From: Caldilineae bacterium
Lineage (GTDB): Bacteria > Chloroflexota > Anaerolineae > J102
Direction: 5' to 3'
Length of the DNA: 5,128 nt
Assembly (NCBI GenBank): GCA_003694905.1
Contig: RFJM01000147.1
Span: forward strand, 1-5,128
The notes below the pieces were generated by a model, which was not told where the DNA came from, did no database searches, and saw nothing but the letters and a program-made list of their open reading frames with translations. This document shows, in pieces, positions 1-5,128 of this stretch. Within the stretch, counting starts at the first letter, position 1. Each line of letters begins with the position of its first letter. Position numbers and translations under genes: made by a program.

Positions 1-653
1 AATCCGGCCAGACTGCTCACGCCATAAAACTCGAGCAACGCCTGGCGAGCGGCCTCGTTCTCGAAACGCCAGGGCTCGTAGGCCGAGATGGCGAAGGCGC
101 CGTCGAGGCCGGGGTAGCCACCTGCGTCCGGGATCACCACCTCGGCCGGGTCCAGTCGCGCGAGTTCCTCGTTCACCCGCCTGGCGACCTCCCTGCCCGT
201 GATCTCTGTCACCGCAAACTCACCGGTCGTGATGTCCGCATAGGCCAGGCCGGCCCGCCGACCCTCCTCGAAGACGAGCGCTGCGATATAGTTGTTCTTG
301 CGCTCATCCAGCAACGAAGGCTCCACCAGCGTGCCGGGCGTGACCACGCGAATCACCTCGCGCTCAACCAACCCCTTGCCCACTTCTCCCACCTGCTCGC
401 AGATGGCGACCTTGTAGCCTGCACTCACCATCTTGGCGATGTAGGTCTCGACACTGTGCCAGGGCACGCCGGCCAGGGGCACCCGTTGATTTTTTGTCAC
501 GGGCCGGCTGGTGAGGGCCACGTCGCACACCTCGGCGACGATCTTGGCGTCTTCGTCGAAGGTCTCGTAGAAGTCACCCAGCCGGAAAAAGAGAATGGCG
601 TCCGGGTACTGTTTCTTGATCTGCAGGTATTGGCGGCGCATGGGTGTGGACAT
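1..653 (-). CDS. mutS: DNA mismatch repair ATPase MutS, N-terminal part (cut by window edge)
   Basis: MutS recognises base mismatches and small loops after replication and recruits MutL. The visible ~217 codons cover the mismatch-binding domain (about residues 1-115) and the start of the connector domain (about 125 onward). The protein opens MSTPMRRQYLQIKKQYPDA, followed by RLGDFYETF, which contains the F-x-E mismatch wedge (Phe28, Glu30). Further on are PLAGVPWHSVETYIAKMV, AICEQ, VTPGTLVEPSLLDERKNNY and GLAYADITTGEF, all characteristic of true MutS1 rather than MutS2, which lacks the wedge domain. The frame is open to the window edge, so the clamp, lever and ATPase domains (family total about 850-900 residues) lie outside. 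The start at 653 was chosen because it is the first ATG after the upstream regulator's stop; Met5 at 641 is an alternative. No Shine-Dalgarno sequence precedes either ATG. The gene follows the response regulator by 20 bases on the same strand. Confidence 0.96.
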   Translation of the reverse strand, partial: MSTPMRRQYLQIKKQYPDAILFFRLGDFYETFDEDAKIVAEVCDVALTSRPVTKNQRVPLAGVPWHSVETYIAKMVSAGYKVAICEQVGEVGKGLVEREVIRVVTPGTLVEPSLLDERKNNYIAALVFEEGRRAGLAYADITTGEFAVTEITGREVARRVNEELARLDPAEVVIPDAGGYPGLDGAFAISAYEPWRFENEAARQALLEFYGVSSLAG

Positions 654-659
654 GGCCAG

Positions 660-688
660 ATTGTATCAAGTTTCTACAGCAGCCCCAA
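660..688 (-). promoter_or_regulatory. Candidate sigma-70-type promoter for mutS, inside the end of the regulator gene
   Basis: Read on the minus strand, TTGGGG (688-683) is separated by 17 bases from TACAAT (665-660). TACAAT matches five of six -10 consensus positions; the -35 is weak (TTG only). The -10 ends six bases before the mutS ATG at 653, so transcription would start at or within a base or two of the start codon, giving a leaderless message. That would fit the missing Shine-Dalgarno sequence. The element overlaps the last codons and stop of the response regulator. It is a sequence match only, and co-transcription from upstream is equally possible. Confidence 0.35.
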
Positions 689-1327
689 CTCCTGCGCCCT
701 TACCACCGCCTGAGTGCGGTCGCGTGCACCGATCTTGGCCAGAATCGCGGAGACGTAGTTTTTCACCGTACCCTCTGCCAGGAACAGACGCTGGGCGATC
801 TCCCTGTTCGTGCAGCCTTCGGCAATCAGGCGCAGGATCTCCTCCTCCCGCTCCGATAGGGGCTCCGCCAGTTCAGCGGGGGCCGTACGCGCTCTGTGCC
901 CCATGCGCGCGAATTCGGCCACTACCTTGCGGGTCACCGAGGGGTCGATGAGAGCACCACCCGCGGCGACGGTGCGGATGGCCTGGGCCAGCTCCTCACC
1001 CGAAACAGCCTTGAGCAGGTAACCCAGGGCCCCCGCCCGCAGGCCCTCGAACACGTACTCGTCGTCGTCGAACGTCGTGAGGATGATGACGCGGGCATCC
1101 GGCCACGAAGCCCGCAACCGCCGGGTCGCTTCCACCCCATCCATCTCGGGCATGCGGATATCCATCAGTACCACGTCCGGCCTGACCTGTTCGTACACCT
1201 CCAGCGCCTCGCGGCCGTTGGCAGCCTCCCCCACCACTTCCAGATCTTCTTCCAACTCCAGGAGAATGCGCAGGCCGTCGCGCATGAGACGCTGGTCATC
1301 GACAATGAGCAAGCGGATGGCAGTCAT
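674..1327 (-). CDS. NarL/FixJ (LuxR-type) response regulator
   Basis: A 217-residue cytoplasmic, DNA-binding transcription factor controlled by phosphorylation. The N-terminal receiver domain (about 3-120) has the acidic pair Asp10-Asp11 in LLIVDDQ, the phosphoacceptor Asp56 in DVVLMDIRMPEMDG, the switch Thr84 in VIILTT and the conserved Lys106 in GYLLK. After a linker (about 121-154) comes a LuxR/GerE helix-turn-helix (about 155-217) with LSEREEEILRLIAEG, TNREIA and GTVKNYVSAILAKIG, the last containing the recognition helix. Length and all key residues are normal for the family, so it should be functional. The stop of the histidine kinase lies 36 bases upstream on the same strand, making that kinase the likely phosphodonor. 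The ATG at 1327 opens directly into the receiver fold; no clear Shine-Dalgarno sequence precedes it. The sequence resembles LiaR, DesR and VraR most, but the regulon cannot be read from this window, so no symbol is given. Confidence 0.96.
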   Translation of the reverse strand: MTAIRLLIVDDQRLMRDGLRILLELEEDLEVVGEAANGREALEVYEQVRPDVVLMDIRMPEMDGVEATRRLRASWPDARVIILTTFDDDEYVFEGLRAGALGYLLKAVSGEELAQAIRTVAAGGALIDPSVTRKVVAEFARMGHRARTAPAELAEPLSEREEEILRLIAEGCTNREIAQRLFLAEGTVKNYVSAILAKIGARDRTQAVVRAQELGLL

Positions 1328-1363
1328 GGCACTCTGGCGGGGTGGAGAGCGCAGGGCGGGGGG

Positions 1364-2617
1364 TCACTCCTGGTCTTCGGGAGCATTTTCATTATACCGC
1401 AAAGGGATGCTGAAGACGGCACGTGCGCCTCCGGCCGGACGGGCTTCCAGGTGAAACGCGCCGCCCAGTTGTGCGGCCCGTTCCCGAAGCCCTCTCAGAC
1501 CGAAGCCACCGGCCGCAGGTGGTGTGGCCGGCCCCACCCCATCGTCCTCCACCTCCAACCGGACCTGATCTTCCCGGCCTTCCAGGCGAACCCACACACG
1601 GCCTGCCCGTGCGTGCTTCTGGACATTGGTCAGCGATTCCTGCGCTGCCCGGTAAATGGCTTTGCGCTGGCGGGGATCCAGGTCCGGCAGGGCCTCGTCC
1701 AGCACCAGCTCAACCGGGATGCCCGTACCCTCGCGGAATTGCTGGACCAGGCGTTCCAGCGACACAGGCAGGCTCAGATCCTCCTCGACCGGAGCGCGCA
1801 GCGCGGCCACCGTTTCTCTCAGCTCGGCCAGCGCCTGCAGGATCTGTTCTCTCACCGTGGCAACCATTTCTGCGGCCTTCTCCGGATTCTGCGTGATCAG
1901 GCGCTGCGCTGCTTCAAGCTGGACCGCAGACACCGTCAGTCTGTGCCCGACCGTATCGTGCATCTCGCGCGCCAGGCGACCACGCTCTTCCATAATGGTC
2001 AGCTGCTCGACACGACGGGCGTAGGCCTGCAATTGCCGATGCGCGGCCTGCAATTCCTCGTAGAGCTGTTGGCTGCGTTGCTGAGCCGCCTGCGCATCTG
2101 CTGTTGCCTTGGCAAAACTGGCGAAGAAGTAGAAGGCGCCGGCGTAGATGATGGCCGGATAGAGACCTCTCGCCCAGCCATACTGGGTGACGAAATAGGC
2201 CGTTGAGATGATGGCGAAAGCCGCGATCCACAAGGTCCATTCACGCGGCTCGAACATCATGGACGCGACGACGCTGAGCACAAAAAAGATGATGATCCAG
2301 ACGCTGAGCGAGGGGGGGATGAAAAGCAGCGCGATGGTCAGTGCCGCCATCAGCGCCAGCAGCATACGCCGACGCCAGAGTCCCCGATCCCACCAGTCGT
2401 TGAAGTGGAGACTCAGGTTAAGCAGAATCAACGCCGAGACCAGGGTGAGCACGGGCCAGCGGGCGGGATAATCATTGAGGAAGTACTCGAGCAGCCCCAG
2501 CCCGCTCACGCTAAGGGTCACAATCAGACCGCTTAGATTCAGCAGCCGATTTGCGAACAGCGACTGCAGGCGTTGCAACCACGGATCGGGTGAGGGAGGG
2601 ACAGAATTACCATCCAT
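1364..2617 (-). CDS. Six-helix membrane sensor histidine kinase, HisKA_3 (LiaS/DesK/NarX) class
   Basis: A membrane sensor kinase, partner of the regulator directly downstream. Using the ATG at 2617 the protein has 417 residues. Six hydrophobic segments lie near residues 27-46, 54-71, 85-104, 105-121, 127-146 and 152-170, with only short loops, so there is no extracytoplasmic sensor domain and the stimulus is probably sensed in or near the membrane. A coiled-coil-like stretch (about 171-210) leads to the HisKA_3 dimerisation domain with phosphoacceptor His220 in RLAREMHDTVGHRL. The adjacent Asp221 and His225 fit the DxxxQ/H phosphatase motif. The ATPase domain has the N box (Asn331 in QESLTNVQKHA), the first G box DDGVG (358-362) and the second, GFGLRGLRER (371-380). 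All are intact. An in-frame ATG at 2755 would add 46 residues and has a GGAGG 12 bases upstream, but the added peptide is rich in Cys, Trp and Pro and unlike a kinase N-terminus, so 2617 is preferred. Neither start has an ideal ribosome site. Confidence 0.93.
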   Translation of the reverse strand: MDGNSVPPSPDPWLQRLQSLFANRLLNLSGLIVTLSVSGLGLLEYFLNDYPARWPVLTLVSALILLNLSLHFNDWWDRGLWRRRMLLALMAALTIALLFIPPSLSVWIIIFFVLSVVASMMFEPREWTLWIAAFAIISTAYFVTQYGWARGLYPAIIYAGAFYFFASFAKATADAQAAQQRSQQLYEELQAAHRQLQAYARRVEQLTIMEERGRLAREMHDTVGHRLTVSAVQLEAAQRLITQNPEKAAEMVATVREQILQALAELRETVAALRAPVEEDLSLPVSLERLVQQFREGTGIPVELVLDEALPDLDPRQRKAIYRAAQESLTNVQKHARAGRVWVRLEGREDQVRLEVEDDGVGPATPPAAGGFGLRGLRERAAQLGGAFHLEARPAGGARAVFSIPLRYNENAPEDQE

Positions 2618-2847
2618 AGCGATTGGGTCTGACGCCGAAAGAGACCAGGAGGATGCCGTAACCGCAGGGGGCCAGGAGATCGCAGCCGGCATCCGGGACG
2701 TGCATTTGTGGCCAATGATATCGTGGAATGCCTGCGCGGCCCAACAGTCGGGCATGGGTACGGGCAGTCCTCCATTCGCTATCGCTGTGGCCCATCGCAG
2801 AATGCCGAACGGGCACTAGGGGGTGCCGCGATGAAGACATTGAGCAG

Positions 2848-2868
2848 CGCCCTCCGGACCGGAGGGCG
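2848..2868 (-). terminator. Perfect GC hairpin after the membrane-protein gene; possible terminator or leader hairpin
   Basis: CGCCCTCCGG and CCGGAGGGCG are exact reverse complements around a single A. In RNA this would fold as an 8-base-pair stem with a five-base loop. It starts about 40 bases past the stop of the membrane-protein gene on the minus strand and about 230 bases before the kinase start. No T-run follows on either strand, so it is not a canonical intrinsic terminator. It could be a terminator of the U-poor kind, an mRNA-stabilising 3' hairpin, or part of the kinase leader. The rest of 2618-2906 shows no convincing gene, RNA or repeat to me, only a weak 5-base-pair hairpin at 2812-2827. 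Confidence 0.35.
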
Positions 2869-2906
2869 TCTGGACTCGGTGCGTCTTGTACTCCCGGTGC
2901 CGGGGC

Positions 2907-3449
2907 CTACCGGCGATGATCCGGCTCTGACCTGCGGAAGAGGATGTACAGGCCGAGCAGCACCAACACCAGTGGCCAGAGGAACCCGCTCCATTCCAGC
3001 ACCATGGCGCCCAGTTCGCCCAGCAGGATCAGCCCGCCGATGGCAGCCATGACGCCGCCGGGAATGAGCGGCCACCAGTGCAGCCGGCCGTCGGCTAATG
3101 GTGAGAGCAGGGTGATCAAGGCCCACCCGGCCGAGAAGGCCAGCAGGAATAGCGCACCTTCATCAACGCGGGCCAGGAAGGACGGTGGCGACTCGACCAG
3201 GATGGTGCCCAGCCCGACACCCATGAGGATGCCGCCGGGGATGACCAGGCCAAAGGTGCGTGTGAGCAGGCCCCAGGCGAGAAAGATGATGGCCAGCGTG
3301 GGCAGCACCATCATGCCCACCGTCAGACTGTGGGAGAGGCGGCCGACCAGGAGCAACAGGCCAATGAGAATCAGGGCCACGCCTGCGGCCGACGAATGAC
3401 GAAGTTGTTTCGATTCAAAGGGTGATGGATCGGTTTGCGGGGTGTACAT
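2907..3449 (-). CDS. Small six-helix membrane protein with an internal repeat, function unknown
   Basis: A 180-residue, strongly hydrophobic protein. A polar N-terminus (about 18 residues) is followed by likely membrane segments near 20-37, 44-62, 64-84, 98-116, 125-146 and 154-172, ending in the basic tail FRRSEPDHRR. No signal peptide or catalytic motif is visible. The halves look related: LVIPGGILMGVGLGTIL (68-84) and PLIPGGVMAAIGGLILL (127-143) align around IPGG and are each followed by a further helix. I do not recognise a named family with certainty; it resembles the transmembrane-only part of LiaF-type and DUF5668-like proteins. It lies on the same strand as, and 289 bases upstream of, a LiaS-like kinase, which suggests but does not prove an accessory role in sensing. 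The ATG at 3449 is chosen because TGGAGG sits five bases upstream; an ATG at 3461, adding four residues, overlaps that site and lacks its own. Confidence 0.82.
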   Translation of the reverse strand: MYTPQTDPSPFESKQLRHSSAAGVALILIGLLLLVGRLSHSLTVGMMVLPTLAIIFLAWGLLTRTFGLVIPGGILMGVGLGTILVESPPSFLARVDEGALFLLAFSAGWALITLLSPLADGRLHWWPLIPGGVMAAIGGLILLGELGAMVLEWSGFLWPLVLVLLGLYILFRRSEPDHRR

Positions 3450-3454
3450 TTCAG

Positions 3455-3460
3455 CCTCCA
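3455..3460 (-). promoter_or_regulatory. Shine-Dalgarno site deciding the membrane-protein start
   Basis: Read on the minus strand, TGGAGG ends five bases before the ATG at 3449. It is the only strong, well-spaced ribosome binding site in the window. It overlaps the alternative in-frame ATG at 3461, which argues for the shorter 180-residue product. Confidence 0.6.
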
Positions 3461-3477
3461 TTTCTCACTTAGGTTGG

Positions 3478-3510
3478 GACAGGTGAGGGAGTCCTCTCCC
3501 TGTGCCTGTC
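3478..3510. repeat. Two-part inverted repeat upstream of the membrane-protein gene
   Basis: Outer arms GACAGG (3478-3483) and CCTGTC (3505-3510) enclose inner arms AGGGAG (3486-3491) and CTCCCT (3496-3501), with a TCCT loop and a small asymmetric internal loop (TG opposite GTG). In RNA it would fold as a 12-base-pair interrupted hairpin in the leader of the minus-strand gene, ending about 28 bases before its start codon. It could instead be an operator in DNA. No T-run follows on either strand, so a terminator is unlikely. Confidence 0.45.
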
Positions 3511-3536
3511 ATCTGTATCCTATCGCGGGCAGGGTC

Positions 3537-3575
3537 ATGTGACGTAGTGCCAAAAGTCATACCCCGCCGTCACAT
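3537..3575. repeat. 8-base inverted repeat in the divergent control region
   Basis: ATGTGACG (3537-3544) and CGTCACAT (3568-3575) are exact reverse complements, 23 bases apart, with centres 31 bases apart, close to three helical turns. The half-sites contain TGTGA, as in Crp-family sites, but the spacing is far larger than a normal Crp operator (TGTGA-N6-TCACA). It could be paired sites for a looping regulator, or chance. Confidence 0.35.
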
Positions 3576-3595
3576 TTCAGCAGCGACGCGTACAT

Positions 3596-3622
3596 GCCCG
3601 TGTTTTGGTCCCCGGCACGGGC
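3596..3622. repeat. 7-base inverted repeat straddling the -35 box of the beta-glucosidase promoter
   Basis: GCCCGTG (3596-3602) and CACGGGC (3616-3622) are exact reverse complements separated by 13 bases, with centres 20 bases apart (about two helical turns), as expected for a dimeric repressor. The candidate -35 (3605-3610) lies between the arms, so a bound protein would block RNA polymerase. No regulator gene is adjacent to support this, and GC-rich repeats of this length can arise by chance. Confidence 0.4.
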
Positions 3623-3634
3623 TCGGACTAGAAT
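3605..3634 (+). promoter_or_regulatory. Candidate sigma-70-type promoter for the beta-glucosidase gene
   Basis: TTGGTC (3605-3610) and TAGAAT (3629-3634) are 18 bases apart. The -10 matches five of six consensus positions; the -35 keeps only the TTG. The predicted start near 3641 gives a leader of about 33 bases before the ATG at 3674. That leader is rich in A and C with very few G and has no Shine-Dalgarno sequence. I found no equally good promoter facing left for the membrane-protein gene. Confidence 0.45.
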
Positions 3635-3673
3635 AGGCAGCACACACGCCACTACCTCACGAACACACTGACC

Positions 3674-5047
3674 ATGAGCGAGCAGCAAGAGTTTCCCCAT
3701 TTCCCTCCCGGCTTTCTGTTTGGTACCGCGACGTCTGCGTATCAGATCGAGGGCGGCTGGAACGAGGACGGCAAAGGCCCCTCTATCTGGGACGTGTTCG
3801 CGCATACGCCAGGCAAGATCGCGACGGGTGAAACCGGCGATGTGGCCTGCAACACCTATCATGATTTCCAGACCGACATCGAGTTGATGGCGGAACTGGG
3901 GCTCAACGCTTACCGCTTTTCCATTTCCTGGCCGCGGGTGCTGCCGCAAGGATTCGGAGCGGTCAACGACAAGGGTCTCGACTATTACGAGCGGCTGGTG
4001 GATGCACTGCTGGCCCGGGGCATCACGCCCTTTGTCACCCTGTTCCACTGGGACCTGCCCTATGCGCTCTACGATGCCTACGGCGGCTTCATCGGCCGGG
4101 AGACTGCTCTCTACTTCGCAGATTACGCCGAGGTGCTCGTACGCCGACTGGGTGACAGGGTCAAGCACTGGATCACGCTGAACGAACCCTGGGTGCATGC
4201 GGCCCTGGGACATCTGCTGGGTATCCATGCGCCCGGCCATCGCAATCCCTGGCATTTCTACAGGGTGGCGCATCACCAATTGTTGGGGCACGGTATGGCA
4301 GTAGAGCGGATCAGGGCTCTGGCCCCGGATGCCCGGGTAGGCATCACCCTCAGTCTGCAGTTGGTGCATCCCAAGACACAGCGGCCCGCCGACAAGGTAG
4401 CAGCCGTCCTCTTCGACCAGTTTCTCAACGGCTTCTTCCTGGACGGCGTGTTCAAGGGGCGCTACCCCGAACTACTACGGAACCGCACCCGCCTGTTTTG
4501 GCCTAAGATCATGCCGGGCGACATGGAGCTGATCTCGCAGCCCATTGATTTTCTCGGTGTTAATCACTATTCCCGTAGCTTCGCTCGCCACGTCGCCTGG
4601 GTGCCCTGGCTACGAAGCTGGCTGGAGGGGGAGATCTCGGCTGAACGAGAGTATGTGCGTGATGGGGTGCAGTACACCAGCATGGGGTGGGAGGTGTATC
4701 CGCAGGGGATGTACGAACTGCTGATGCGACTGACGCAGGATTACAAGCGCCCCGTGCTGTATGTGACCGAGAACGGCGCGGCTTTCACGGATCGGCTGGA
4801 AGATGGCCGGGTTCACGATTCGCTGCGTGTGTCTTATTTGCAGGGATACATGAGTGCTGCCGCGGAGGCCATTCGGGACGGTGCCGATCTCCGCGGGTAT
4901 TTCATCTGGTCACTGATGGACAACTTCGAGTGGGCGGAGGGTTTCAGCAAGCGGTTCGGTCTGGTGTATGTCGACTTTGCCACCCAGCGCCGCGTGATCA
5001 AGGACAGCGGTTACTGGGTCCGGGAGATGATCCGGCTCCAGCGGTAG
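3674..5047 (+). CDS. Glycoside hydrolase family 1 beta-glucosidase
   Basis: A complete 457-residue GH1 enzyme, normal length for the family, hydrolysing terminal beta-glucosyl (and often beta-galactosyl or fucosyl) residues with retention of configuration. The N-terminal family signature is FLFGTATSAYQIEGGW (about 14-29). The acid/base is Glu171 in TLNEPW and the nucleophile is Glu366 in YVTENG. Sugar-binding residues are all present: Gln24, His125-Trp126 in LFHWDLP, Asn170, Asn297 and Tyr299 in GVNHYS, Trp412 in IWSLMDNFEW, Glu419 and Trp420. Glu419-Trp420 followed by AEGFSKRFG is the non-phosphorylated sugar type, not 6-phospho-beta-glucosidase, which carries Ser/Lys/Tyr phosphate ligands in this loop. 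There is no signal peptide, so it acts in the cytoplasm on imported cellobiose or short beta-glucosides. It faces away from its left neighbour and has its own promoter candidate; no transporter lies in the window. The ATG at 3674 opens directly into the typical short N-terminus. It resembles bglA/bglB products, but the exact substrate cannot be told. Confidence 0.97.
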   Translation: MSEQQEFPHFPPGFLFGTATSAYQIEGGWNEDGKGPSIWDVFAHTPGKIATGETGDVACNTYHDFQTDIELMAELGLNAYRFSISWPRVLPQGFGAVNDKGLDYYERLVDALLARGITPFVTLFHWDLPYALYDAYGGFIGRETALYFADYAEVLVRRLGDRVKHWITLNEPWVHAALGHLLGIHAPGHRNPWHFYRVAHHQLLGHGMAVERIRALAPDARVGITLSLQLVHPKTQRPADKVAAVLFDQFLNGFFLDGVFKGRYPELLRNRTRLFWPKIMPGDMELISQPIDFLGVNHYSRSFARHVAWVPWLRSWLEGEISAEREYVRDGVQYTSMGWEVYPQGMYELLMRLTQDYKRPVLYVTENGAAFTDRLEDGRVHDSLRVSYLQGYMSAAAEAIRDGADLRGYFIWSLMDNFEWAEGFSKRFGLVYVDFATQRRVIKDSGYWVREMIRLQR

Positions 5048-5100
5048 GGCCCCTGTGCCGTGGGCCCGGTTCGCCGTCCAGAGCCTCGGCCACCGGACGG
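5047..5100 (+). terminator. Possible GC-hairpin terminator after the beta-glucosidase
   Basis: Directly at the stop codon, GGGCCC (5047-5052) can pair with GGGCCC (5062-5067) over a nine-base loop. A second pair, CCGTCC (5074-5079) with GGACGG (5095-5100), follows. Neither is trailed by a T-run, so this is a weak call resting on position and stem strength only. The remaining bases to 5128 show no gene. Confidence 0.25.
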
Positions 5101-5128
5101 GTAAGACTGTGTAGCTGAGGGCAACGAG

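Noticed and set aside
896..2206. Long plus-strand open frame (436 codons) opposite the regulator and kinase
   Set aside because: It lies antisense to two genes with intact family motifs. Its translation has no recognisable domain and looks like mirrored GC-rich coding sequence.
2618..2755. In-frame N-terminal extension of the kinase
   Set aside because: Composition is unlike a kinase N-terminus and the ribosome site is too far from the ATG; kept only as an alternative start.
2708..3052. Plus-strand open frame covering the gap and the end of the membrane-protein gene
   Set aside because: The translation is Arg/Pro/Gly-rich with no motif, overlaps the hairpin and the opposite-strand gene, and looks like GC-driven openness.
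3538..3574. TGTGAC and GTCACA as a Crp operator
   Set aside because: A Crp site needs about six bases between TGTGA and TCACA; here the half-sites are some 25 bases apart, so only a generic inverted repeat is reported.
3557..4369. Minus-strand open frame of 270 codons opposite the beta-glucosidase
   Set aside because: The GH1 frame on the other strand has all catalytic residues, and the antisense product resembles no family and has no ribosome site I can see.
5062..5080. GGTTCG stretch resembling a tRNA T-arm
   Set aside because: The flanking bases do not form the T stem, and no anticodon or acceptor arm can be built around it.

Overview
This is a GC-rich bacterial window (GC roughly in the low sixties by eye). 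It holds five protein genes: four on the minus strand, running right to left, and one divergent gene on the plus strand. The MutS sequence, the six-helix membrane protein beside a DesK/LiaS-type kinase, and the mixed use of Shine-Dalgarno and SD-less starts fit Chloroflexota (Anaerolineae/Caldilineae-like) best. This is an inference from protein flavour, not a proven assignment.

Layout from left to right: (1) 1-653, minus: the N-terminal ~217 codons of the mismatch-repair ATPase MutS, cut by the window edge. (2) 674-1327, minus: a NarL/FixJ-type response regulator. (3) 1364-2617, minus: a six-helix membrane histidine kinase of the HisKA_3 class, the evident partner of the regulator. (4) 2618-2906: 289 bases without a convincing gene, holding one strong GC hairpin (2848-2868). 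(5) 2907-3449, minus: a small six-helix membrane protein with an internal repeat and the best ribosome binding site in the window. (6) 3450-3673: a divergent control region with three inverted repeats and a promoter candidate facing right. (7) 3674-5047, plus: a complete, catalytically intact family 1 beta-glucosidase. (8) 5048-5128: a short tail with two GC hairpins and no gene.

How the genes may work together: the kinase and regulator form a two-component system. The membrane protein just upstream on the same strand gives an order (membrane protein, kinase, regulator) like the LiaF-LiaS-LiaR envelope-stress systems, but it lacks the soluble C-terminal part of LiaF. mutS starts only 20 bases after the regulator and may be read through from it. 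It also has a promoter-like sequence placed so that its transcript would begin at the start codon. The beta-glucosidase is a separate unit that hydrolyses imported beta-glucosides or cellobiose in the cytoplasm.

I do not see a new defence, mobile or RNA-guided system here. There is no CRISPR array, IS element, tRNA or rRNA. The points worth a second look are the LiaFSR-like arrangement, the possible leaderless mutS transcript, and the symmetrical elements in the divergent intergenic region.
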